From: JBKHBQ01 sp046542305
GTDB taxonomy: Bacteria > Bacteroidota > Bacteroidia > Bacteroidales > 4484-276
Assembly: GCA_046542305.1 (NCBI GenBank)
Contig: JBKHBQ010000060.1
Location: 1 to 16,759 of the forward strand
Reading direction: 5' to 3'
Length of the DNA stretch: 16,759 bases
The stretch's first letter is position 1. The number at the start of each line of letters is the position of its first letter. The notes beneath the pieces are model-generated. The model did not search any database, was not told the DNA's origin, and was given only the letters and a program-made list of their open reading frames with translations. Position numbers and translations under genes: made by a program. Of the stretch, positions 6,347 to 13,424 are shown in pieces.

Positions 6347-8041
6347 ATGAAAAATTCATTCCCATTTACCGTCATATTTATCCTGTTGTTGTCCGTTGCT
6401 TTTTTAGCTGCCCTTGCCGCACAGGAGGATCACGAACAAAACGAACCCGCCAGCCTGATGGTTTCCCCTGATCTTAGGGAGCTTGGAACGGCACTGGCCA
6501 CAGCATATCAGCAGGAAAATCCCGGAATTAAACTACAGGTATCCGGTTTAACCCGTGACAACCTTTCCGGCATGGTTCGAAACGGAGATATACTGGCCAT
6601 CATTACCGAAAAGCATTTAGATGAACTGAAAGGGAGCGATTTCTGGAAGGCTCCGGTGGGACGCGATGTGATCGTTCCGGTGCTCAACAAAAAAAATCCC
6701 GTGATGGAAGAGTTGAGGCAGAAAGGTATGTCGGCGCTGGATATGGTTGAAATGCTTTGCAAGCGAAGCCCTCCGGAGTGGGGCTATATTGGTGAAGCAG
6801 GTGAAGGTGCGCGGGTACATTGCTTTATGCTTAACGATGAAGCAGTGCAGAATGCCATGGCGACATTTACCGGAAAATCGCGCTACGAACTAAAGGCCAG
6901 AGTACTTCCCGATGCTTCCAGCGTGATCAAAGCTGTGAATAACGACAGATATGCCATCGGGTTTTGCAGCCTTGCCGATATTGTAAATGCTGAAAATCAG
7001 ATTGTGGCGGAAAACATCTGCATACTTCCCATCGATAAGGACGGCGACGGCAGGATCACCCATCATGAAAGAATATACGACGATATGAGCGAATTTTGCA
7101 GAGCCGTTTGGATTGGCAAATACCCGCAGGAGCTGATCCTGAACCTTTATGCTGTTTCCGGAAGCCAGCCGGGCAATACGTGGGAAATTCCGTTTTTGAA
7201 ATGGCTGCTTACCTCCGGTCAGCATGAACTTGAAGCCACCGGCTACACCGGACTTACCGGGACGGAAAAAAACTCCGCCATGGCCTCCCTTATGCCTCAG
7301 GAAGAACAGATCGCTGCCGCCACCGATCGTTACAGCCTGTTCAAAGCCATTTTGATCATTCTGGCTGTGCTCTTGGTGGCAGCGGTGGTGGTGAGCCTGA
7401 TTTTAAGAAGCCGGAGAAAAAACACCCTTTCCTCTGTGGACCTTCCCCCGAAGGACAGACCCCACCTGAAAGAACAGGATATGAAGTTTCCCGCTGGTCT
7501 GCACTACGACAAAACCCACACCTGGGAATTCAGGGAAAAGGACGGAAACGTGAGGATTGGCATCAGCGATTTTCTGCAACATATTGCGGGGACATTCACC
7601 AACATCAGCATGAAAAAAACTGGCGACACCGTGAAAAAGAATGACCCTGTACTTTGGCTGATGCAGGACGGGAAGCAGCTTACGGTATATTCGCCGGTGT
7701 CAGGAACCATTGTGCAGGCAAATCAATCGCTTAAAACCGACCCCACACTCATCAACGAATCACCCTATGATAAAGGATGGCTGTATGTGATCGAACCTTC
7801 GAACTGGTCGCGGGAAGTTGAGTTTTTGAAAGTGGCCGAAAACTACAGGGAGTGGCTGCGTTTTGAACTTGTAAGGCTGCGCGATTTTCTGGCCGTGAAG
7901 GCTTTGGGCAGCGAAGTGCGGCAACATCATGTGAACTATCAGGATAATGATGAACTTTTCGATGGCGTGCTGATGAATTTCGGCCCGGAGGTGTGGGAGG
8001 ATTTCCAGAAAAACTTTATCGATCCCCCTTTAGTGAGGTGA
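6347..8041 (+). CDS. PstS-like periplasmic binding domain fused through a membrane helix to a GcvH-like domain
   Basis: A 564-residue membrane protein. Residues 1-25 are a signal peptide (cleavage likely near LAA/QED). Residues 35-310 resemble phosphate-type (PstS-like) substrate-binding proteins, with an EF-hand-like loop DKDGDGRITHHE at 230-241. A single membrane helix spans about 331-353 and is followed by RSRRK. Residues 385-500 form a cytoplasmic GcvH-like (glycine cleavage H) domain: YDKTHTWEF, VRIGISDFLQ, GDTVKK, YSPVSGTIVQAN, and NESPYDKGWL. The ESVKA lipoylation motif is replaced by QDGKQ, with K443 one place off the usual lysine. The last 65 residues are an unrecognised tail. It precedes the diheme kinase and NtrC-type regulator on the same strand. 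It has neither transporter genes nor other glycine cleavage genes beside it, so a sensory role is more likely than transport or glycine breakdown. This role is an inference. Confidence 0.85.
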   Translation: MKNSFPFTVIFILLLSVAFLAALAAQEDHEQNEPASLMVSPDLRELGTALATAYQQENPGIKLQVSGLTRDNLSGMVRNGDILAIITEKHLDELKGSDFWKAPVGRDVIVPVLNKKNPVMEELRQKGMSALDMVEMLCKRSPPEWGYIGEAGEGARVHCFMLNDEAVQNAMATFTGKSRYELKARVLPDASSVIKAVNNDRYAIGFCSLADIVNAENQIVAENICILPIDKDGDGRITHHERIYDDMSEFCRAVWIGKYPQELILNLYAVSGSQPGNTWEIPFLKWLLTSGQHELEATGYTGLTGTEKNSAMASLMPQEEQIAAATDRYSLFKAILIILAVLLVAAVVVSLILRSRRKNTLSSVDLPPKDRPHLKEQDMKFPAGLHYDKTHTWEFREKDGNVRIGISDFLQHIAGTFTNISMKKTGDTVKKNDPVLWLMQDGKQLTVYSPVSGTIVQANQSLKTDPTLINESPYDKGWLYVIEPSNWSREVEFLKVAENYREWLRFELVRLRDFLAVKALGSEVRQHHVNYQDNDELFDGVLMNFGPEVWEDFQKNFIDPPLVR

Positions 8042-8167
8042 ATATGCTGATGCCTGTGCATAACATGGCGGCAATTAATCAGTTTCTTTATTTTAAAAGC
8101 AGGAGCGGGTACACCAGTTTGGCGGGTTTTTATTATCTTGCATGTTTTGGCGGCTGATCGAAATAAT

Positions 8168-8174
8168 AGGGAGA
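8168..8174 (+). promoter_or_regulatory. Shine-Dalgarno sequence deciding the start of the heme kinase
   Basis: AGGGAGA lies five bases before the ATG at 8180. The reading frame stays open up to a TTG at 8138, which has no such site, so 8180 is chosen. Confidence 0.7.
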
Positions 8175-8179
8175 AAACA

Positions 8180-9898
8180 ATGACAATGCAACGAAAAACC
8201 GGCTTCTTTCCCAGTGGATGGCTCAGATCACTGAAATCGTTTTTCCGGTTTCGTTCTACCGTATTTGGGAGGGTTATCATTATCATTAGTGTGTTCTCAA
8301 TGTTTCTGTTTCTGCTTTTCGGGCTGATCTTCAATTCGGTGTATCAAAATTACCTCAATACCGTCATCAGGCAAAGCGGGAACAATGTAGGTTCGATGGT
8401 GGAAGGTGCGCTTTACCATGCGATGCTTAAAAACGACAAGGATGCCCTGCAAAATACGCTCGATGTCATCAATACCCTGCCTGGCATCGATGAGGTGAAT
8501 ATGTACAACAGCCGCGACAGCCTGGCGTATTCTTCAGTTGTGTCAGGGGATCATGGCCATGGCAATCCCGATTGCAGAAGCTGCCATTCGGATCTCGACA
8601 GGATTTTCCCGCATGATGAACATTCCTACCACATCATTGACGACGTTAGCACATGCAGCATGATGACAGGCGGCGAAAGCTACAGGCAGTTGCTGATCCG
8701 CTCCCCGATTTTCAACGAAAAATCCTGTTATACCGCTGCATGCCATGCCCACAGCCAGTCTGACGTGGTGCTTGGTTCGCTCATCATTAAAGTACCTTTG
8801 AAGGAAATGGATGCGGAAGTGGCCGACACCACGCGCAACTTTTTTCTGCTGGCAGCGATATCCACTTTTTTGCTGGTATCGATGGTGGTTCTCTTCACAA
8901 GAAAGAAAATCAGAAAGCCACTGGATGCCATGCTTTCAGCCAGCCAAACCGTGGCTGGGGGCGACATCAAAAAGCGGCTGGAAATCACACCCGATCTGAT
9001 GGATGATATGCGCACCCTGGCCATTTCGTTCAACAACATGCTCGACAGCCTGGGCAAAGCCAACAAGGAACTGGAAAACTGGTCGCAGCAGCTCGAGTAC
9101 AAGGTGAAAAGGAAATCTGAAGAAATAACCGCAATCCAGCAGGAACTGATCCATGCCGAAAAGATGGCCTCGTTAGGGCGCCTCTCATCTTCGGTAGCGC
9201 ACGAAATCAACAATCCGCTGTCGGGGGTGCTTACCTGTGCCAAGCTGGTGCAGAAACAACTTAAAACACTGCCCGTGGATGAAACTGCCAAAGCACAAAT
9301 GGAAAAATACCTTACCGTGATCGAAAAGGAAACCAAGCGTTGCGGGGATATTGTAAGGGATTTGCTCGATTTTTCAAGAAAAGACCGCAAGAGGTTCGCC
9401 AACCACCATGTGCACTCCATTTTAAGCGATGCATGTCACCTGATGTCTTATCAGATCAAATCCGCAGGCATTCATTTCTATACCGATTTCAGTGCAGACC
9501 GGGATCTTGTTTTTTGCAACGAAAATCAAATCAAGCAGGCATGTGTGGCTGTTCTGGTGAATGCCGTGGAGGCCGTAGGTGAAAACGGGGAGATCACCAT
9601 TAAAACCCTTAACCCTGATCCCGAACATCTGCGGCTTGAAATTTCAGATGACGGTACGGGTATTTCTCCGGAACACATCAAGCATATTTTCGAACCTTTC
9701 TTTTCGGCCCGGCAAAATGCAGGCGGCATTGGCATGGGGCTCGCCATTGTGCACGGCATCGTGGAAAACCACCACGGAAAAATTACCATCACTTCTAAAG
9801 CCGGTGCGGGCACTGCTGTAGCGATCAAATTGCCGCTGGCAAAAAAATTAATACCTGAAGATCATGACAAGAAAAATATCACTGTTGATCGTGGATGA
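8180..9898 (+). CDS. Membrane sensor histidine kinase with periplasmic diheme c-type sensor domain
   Basis: A 572-residue inner-membrane kinase. Membrane helices at about 31-52 and 220-240 enclose a periplasmic domain of about 165 residues. This contains two c-type heme attachment motifs, CRSCH (C132-H136) and CYTAACH (C183-H189, the CX4CH form known from tetraheme cytochromes c3), with further histidines (H125, H127, H145, H148, H151) as possible axial ligands. A HAMP linker (about 241-295) and a coiled coil lead to a HisKA domain with H341 in VAHEINNPL and a HATPase with N461, DDGTGI and GGIGMGLAI. This arrangement points to sensing of redox state or of a heme ligand such as NO or CO, passed to the cognate regulator, whose gene overlaps the end of this one by 35 nt. 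Heme attachment would need a cytochrome c maturation system, which is not in the window. Confidence 0.93.
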   Translation: MTMQRKTGFFPSGWLRSLKSFFRFRSTVFGRVIIIISVFSMFLFLLFGLIFNSVYQNYLNTVIRQSGNNVGSMVEGALYHAMLKNDKDALQNTLDVINTLPGIDEVNMYNSRDSLAYSSVVSGDHGHGNPDCRSCHSDLDRIFPHDEHSYHIIDDVSTCSMMTGGESYRQLLIRSPIFNEKSCYTAACHAHSQSDVVLGSLIIKVPLKEMDAEVADTTRNFFLLAAISTFLLVSMVVLFTRKKIRKPLDAMLSASQTVAGGDIKKRLEITPDLMDDMRTLAISFNNMLDSLGKANKELENWSQQLEYKVKRKSEEITAIQQELIHAEKMASLGRLSSSVAHEINNPLSGVLTCAKLVQKQLKTLPVDETAKAQMEKYLTVIEKETKRCGDIVRDLLDFSRKDRKRFANHHVHSILSDACHLMSYQIKSAGIHFYTDFSADRDLVFCNENQIKQACVAVLVNAVEAVGENGEITIKTLNPDPEHLRLEISDDGTGISPEHIKHIFEPFFSARQNAGGIGMGLAIVHGIVENHHGKITITSKAGAGTAVAIKLPLAKKLIPEDHDKKNITVDRG

Positions 9899-11210
9899 TG
9901 AGGAATCCCTGAGGGATTCGCTGTGCGACTGGTTTACCGGTGAAGGCTTTGATGTGGATTGTGCCGAAAATGCAGGAAAGGCATTGCAAAAGCTTGACGA
10001 GCGGAATTTCGACATCATCCTTACCGATATCAGGATGCCGGGTATGGACGGTATCGGATTGAACCGGCGCATCAAAGAGATCAACAAGGATTCGATCGTG
10101 ATCATCATGACGGCCTATGCGTCGGTGGAAACTGCGGTTCAGGCACTTAAGGACGGTGCTTACGACTACGTTACCAAACCCATCGATCCCGACGACCTTA
10201 CACACCTGATCCGAAACGCCACAAGCCAGATCAACCTGAAAACAGAGAATGAGATCCTGCGCAACCGGGTGAGCACGCTGGAAAACATCGGCGACATCGT
10301 CGGTACAAGCGAGGCCATGGTGCAGGTTCTGAGACAGGTTGAAAATGTTGCCCGCACCAATTCGTCGGTGGTCATCACGGGCGAAAGCGGTACAGGAAAG
10401 GAACTGGTGGCCCGGGCCATACATGCCAATTCCGCAAGGCGGAATTACCCGATGGTTACCGTTCATTGCGGGGCATTGACAGAAAACCTGCTCGAGAGCG
10501 AATTGTTCGGGCACGAAAAGGGTGCTTTCACCGGCGCCACCCACAGCCACAGGGGCAGGTTTGAGCTGGCCGACGGGGGCACCATTTTTCTGGACGAGAT
10601 TTCCACGGTCTCGCCGCGGATGCAGGTGGACCTGTTGCGGGTGCTCGAAACCAAGAGCTTTGTCAGGGTAGGGGGAAGCAAGGAAATCAAATCCGATTTC
10701 AGGGTAATATGTGCCACCAACCGCGACCTGAAAAAGCTGGTCGACAGCGGCAGCTTCCGCGCTGATCTTTACTACCGCCTGAATGTGGTAAATATCTTTA
10801 TCCCCCCGCTGCGGGAGCGGCCGGAGGATATTCCGTTGCTGGCCGAACATTTTATGAAAAAATACTGCCTTTCGATGAGCCGCAACAATTCAGGCATCGA
10901 TGCATCTGCCATCCGGAGGATACAGGAATATCATTTCCCGGGAAATGTACGGGAACTGGCAAATATGATCGAACGGGCCATCGTGGTGGGCGGTGGCAAT
11001 AAGATCACCACGGACGATCTTCCGTTTTGTGCCGAAAACAGCAGCGGCGGCTACGAAAGTCTTGAGGATATGGAAAAGAAGCACGTGGGCGAAGTGCTCG
11101 AAAAATACAAGTGGAATATTTCACAATCCGCCCGCGCCCTGAAGGTGGACCGTGTTACGCTATACAACAAGATCAGAAAACACGGCCTGAAACAGAAAAA
11201 CGAAAAGTAG
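9864..11210 (+). CDS. Sigma-54-dependent response regulator (NtrC family), cognate of the heme kinase
   Basis: A 448-residue activator of sigma-54 RNA polymerase. The receiver domain (1-120) has D11/D12, phospho-acceptor D55 in TDIRMP, T83 and K105. The AAA+ domain (about 143-375) carries Walker A GESGTGKE (173-180), a canonical GAFTGA loop (220-225) and Walker B FLDE (D244/E245). A Fis-type helix-turn-helix is at about 415-442 (NISQSARALKVDRVTLYNKI). The start codon lies inside the last 35 nt of the kinase gene, so translation is probably coupled and the pair is a kinase/regulator couple. Its likely targets are -24/-12 promoters; candidate sites are seen before the membrane protein and, more weakly, before its own operon. 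No terminator is evident after the stop codon. Confidence 0.95.
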   Translation: MTRKISLLIVDDEESLRDSLCDWFTGEGFDVDCAENAGKALQKLDERNFDIILTDIRMPGMDGIGLNRRIKEINKDSIVIIMTAYASVETAVQALKDGAYDYVTKPIDPDDLTHLIRNATSQINLKTENEILRNRVSTLENIGDIVGTSEAMVQVLRQVENVARTNSSVVITGESGTGKELVARAIHANSARRNYPMVTVHCGALTENLLESELFGHEKGAFTGATHSHRGRFELADGGTIFLDEISTVSPRMQVDLLRVLETKSFVRVGGSKEIKSDFRVICATNRDLKKLVDSGSFRADLYYRLNVVNIFIPPLRERPEDIPLLAEHFMKKYCLSMSRNNSGIDASAIRRIQEYHFPGNVRELANMIERAIVVGGGNKITTDDLPFCAENSSGGYESLEDMEKKHVGEVLEKYKWNISQSARALKVDRVTLYNKIRKHGLKQKNEK

Positions 11211-11237
11211 CAAAAGGATGATGAAGCTGAAATAACC

Positions 11238-11405
11238 ATGCAATTTGCAGCTTTGCTGTTTCATCAGGGTATCTTATCTTCAGCACAGGCTGAGGAAATG
11301 ATCGGGGTTTCAAAGAGGTCATTTCGGAAAAAAGTTGGAGAATATGGTGTTTCATTGATCAATTACCCTCCATCTGAGATTTCAGTAGATGCCTCCCGAA
11401 TTTGA
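11238..11405 (+). pseudogene. UPF0175-like small antitoxin remnant, N-terminus missing
   Basis: A 55-residue frame beginning MQFAALLFHQG, with the family-typical helix-turn-helix SSAQAEEMIGVSKRSFRKKVGEYGVSL (given here as SSAQAEEMIG, VSKRSF and GEYGVSL) and ending INYPPSEIS. It matches the core and end of UPF0175 proteins, which act as antitoxins next to a PIN-type toxin. Similarity seems to continue upstream of the ATG (frame KDDEAEIT) as far as the stop codon of the response regulator, which is in the same frame, but no start codon lies there and the usual first beta strand is absent. No toxin gene follows. A truncated relic is therefore more likely than a working antitoxin, although translation from 11238 is possible. 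Confidence 0.6.
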
Positions 11406-11480
11406 ATGGTTGAAGATTCCTTAATTTGAAAGGAGGAGGAAAAGAAAAAGCACAAGGATTCACAAAAGGCGTTTTTTTTC

Positions 11481-11488
11481 TAACTTTG
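11481..11488 (+). promoter_or_regulatory. Bacteroidota -7 promoter element of the restriction-modification genes
   Basis: TAACTTTG is an exact match to TAnnTTTG. Transcription would start near 11494, leaving a leader of about 15 nt to the ATG at 11510 or 75 nt to the ATG at 11570. A -33 TTTG partner is not clear. Confidence 0.5.
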
Positions 11489-11509
11489 CAATTAACTTGA
11501 AATCCATTC

Positions 11510-12367
11510 ATGAAAACAGAAATTAATAATCGTAGAATAATAAAGAATGCGGGAAAAAGACGCAAAAAAATGATTGCCTTTGGATGGTATGGAGGCAAAT
11601 ATTCGCATTTGGATTTTATATTGCCGCATCTGCCTGAGGACGCCAAACACTTTTGTGATGTGTTCGGGGGGTCTGCTGCAGTTTTGATTAATAGAAAACC
11701 AGCTCTCATAGAAACCTATAATGATATTGACTCAGAATTAGTTAATTTTTTTGAGGTTTTAAGAGATTATGGAGAGCAATTAATAAAAGCAATTAGTTTA
11801 ACTCCTTTTTCACGGGAAGAACTAATTAATTCTCTTCAATATGAATCAGGTTTATCAAAACTTGAGCGGGCAAGAAGATTTTATATCAGAGCGAGGCAAA
11901 CCCGGACAGGATTAGCCCAAACGAGTAGCGTAGGAAGATGGGCTCACTGTGTTTTAACGTCGAGGTCTGGGATGGCAGGAGCCGTTTCAAGATGGTTAGG
12001 GTCTGTTGAAGGTTTACCCGAGATTGTTCAACGTCTTCAAAGGGTACAAATTGAAAATGCGCCCGCTATTGAAGTGATTGAAAGATATGATACTGAAGAG
12101 ACATTATTTTATTTGGATCCTCCATATTTACATCAAATTCGACGCGATAGTAAAGCCTATGGCTTCGAAATGTCAGACGGTGATCATTTCGAATTATCTG
12201 GTATTTTAAACCAAATAAAAGGGAGGGCAGTAATTTCAGGTTATAAATCAAAACTATATGATGAGCTTTATAAAGACTGGATCCGGATTGACGCGCCGGA
12301 AAAGATTATCAACTCCTCAAAAGGAATCAGGCAAGAATCTCTTTGGTTGAATTTTCAGATAAAATAA
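11510..12367 (+). CDS. DNA adenine methyltransferase (Dam/D12 class), type II restriction-modification
   Basis: A 285-residue N6-adenine methyltransferase using S-adenosylmethionine. Motifs seen are FGWYGGK (24-30), the SAM-binding DVFGGSAAV (50-58), the central TRTGLAQ and GRWAHC with SGMAGAVSRWLGSVEGLP, and the catalytic DPPY (203-206). The family core starts at residue 21 (MIAFGWYGGK), so the ATG at 11570 is an alternative start; the first 20 residues are lysine- and arginine-rich and may be an extension. It lies two bases before the endonuclease gene and protects host DNA at the shared site. The region is visibly AT-richer than the genes on both sides, as expected for acquired restriction-modification genes. 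The recognition sequence cannot be read from the sequence. Confidence 0.92.
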   Translation: MKTEINNRRIIKNAGKRRKKMIAFGWYGGKYSHLDFILPHLPEDAKHFCDVFGGSAAVLINRKPALIETYNDIDSELVNFFEVLRDYGEQLIKAISLTPFSREELINSLQYESGLSKLERARRFYIRARQTRTGLAQTSSVGRWAHCVLTSRSGMAGAVSRWLGSVEGLPEIVQRLQRVQIENAPAIEVIERYDTEETLFYLDPPYLHQIRRDSKAYGFEMSDGDHFELSGILNQIKGRAVISGYKSKLYDELYKDWIRIDAPEKIINSSKGIRQESLWLNFQIK

Positions 12368-12369
12368 AA

Positions 12370-13185
12370 ATGGCTGAGAAAAATTTTTCACCCAATCCTG
12401 AGAGGGCCTCAAAAATTCTAAAAGAACTATGGCAGGAAGTTTATCATGAGCCTTCTTTTCATGTGAATCATGCGATAGAAAGACTTATGAACAGCAAATG
12501 GGTAAGCATCAGATATTGCCTTCCTACACAATTATTAGGTAAACTGACTGATATAAAATTAGATGCCTTGTGCTTGCAAAAAGGTTCTGCAGATAATGAA
12601 TCTGCATGGGATCCACGGAGCTTTGCGAATAAGGTAATAGTTCCATGGGTTGCAGAATTGGTTAAACGTTTCCTGTCCGAAACCAGCGGCGGTGATAGAG
12701 GTTTGGCAGTTGCTGCTGCACTATTTGAAACCCTTGGTAATATCTTCAATCTCTATAAAGAAGTGCGAAGACATGTTATTAATGCCTCAGATCATGCAAC
12801 AGGTTTGGCTGCTGATCTGGAATGTATTGGTTTGGATGGAAAAGTAAAATTGGCAGTTGAAGTAAAGGAACGAAATTTAACTCTAACTGACATAAGAAGC
12901 ACGATACTAAAGGCAAGGAAAGTTTCTATCAAGGAGATACTTTTAAATGCTCCTGATTTTAATATGAAAGAGAAAGACCAAATCGATGAATTGATATCCA
13001 AAACATGGGCATCAGGAACAAATATTTATCAGTCCTCAATTGAACAACTTTTAACTATTGGCCTTACCTTGACAGGCGAAATTGGGCGTATAGACTTTTT
13101 GAAATCTGTTGGTGATCAGTTGGATAACTATAATACACAACCCGTGAACAGAGCAAGATGGAAGGAGTTGCTTGAAAAATTGTGA
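12370..13185 (+). CDS. Type II restriction endonuclease, probably SacI family, possibly internally deleted
   Basis: A 271-residue protein after the methyltransferase with a two-base gap; the ATG at 12370 is chosen over an upstream in-frame TTG. A PD-(D/E)XK nuclease core is suggested by D149 in AADLEC and E164-V-K166 in LAVEVKERNLT. From memory of the family, segments such as RYCLPTQLLGKLTD, LDALCLQKG, DPRSFANKVIVPW and FLSETSGGDR resemble SacI-type endonucleases. SacI itself is longer (about 360 residues), and here the VIVPW segment (89-93) runs almost directly into the RFLSE segment (100-104), as if about 90 residues were missing in frame. The enzyme would cut unmethylated DNA; whether it is active is open. 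Specificity is unknown. The SacI assignment is from remembered motifs, not a search. Confidence 0.7.
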   Translation: MAEKNFSPNPERASKILKELWQEVYHEPSFHVNHAIERLMNSKWVSIRYCLPTQLLGKLTDIKLDALCLQKGSADNESAWDPRSFANKVIVPWVAELVKRFLSETSGGDRGLAVAAALFETLGNIFNLYKEVRRHVINASDHATGLAADLECIGLDGKVKLAVEVKERNLTLTDIRSTILKARKVSIKEILLNAPDFNMKEKDQIDELISKTWASGTNIYQSSIEQLLTIGLTLTGEIGRIDFLKSVGDQLDNYNTQPVNRARWKELLEKL

Positions 13186-13424
13186 GCTGATACTTTTTGA
13201 TATTTGCGGAGAGAGTCATCATCCATAAAAATCCCGAGTAGCTGGTTTATTTTATGCTGGTTCATCCAAGACGACCGCGGCGCTGCCACTGATTTAATTT
13301 TGTCGCTTTTCATTTTTTGAATCATATTTATTTTCGGGCTTTATTTCTCAGGTTTATTCGAATTTAAAATTAGCTTATCTTTCTTCAAATAACGTTTAAC
13401 CATTAACGATTACCTTCCTCCTCC
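13186..13424. other. Spacer between convergent restriction and ligase genes with an orphan ribosome-binding site
   Basis: This AT-rich spacer separates the endonuclease stop from the ligase stop. On the minus strand GGAGGAGGAAGG directly overlaps and follows the ligase stop and is eight bases before an ATG at 13403, but that frame closes after 20 codons (13341-13403, MVKRYLKKDK...). No good terminator hairpin for either gene was found. A longer minus-strand frame from 13325 runs into the endonuclease gene and is not credible. Confidence 0.55.

Noticed and set aside
7499..7846. GcvH-like domain read as part of a glycine cleavage pathway
   Set aside because: No gcvT, gcvP or lipoate genes are nearby, the lipoylation motif is altered, and the domain is tethered to a membrane sensor.
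8042..8179. Possible separate promoter between the GcvH fusion and the heme kinase
   Set aside because: TTTGGC and TATCTTG are present but spaced 12 nt apart, and TGGC/TTGC pairs are at wrong spacing; no promoter or terminator can be claimed, so one operon remains the simpler reading.
9879..10850. 323-codon minus-strand frame opposite the second response regulator
   Set aside because: It is a shadow of a gene with clear receiver, AAA+ and GAFTGA motifs.
13128..13325. 65-codon minus-strand frame after the ligase
   Set aside because: Its second half is antisense to the endonuclease gene and its sequence resembles no helicase, PdeM or other family I know.
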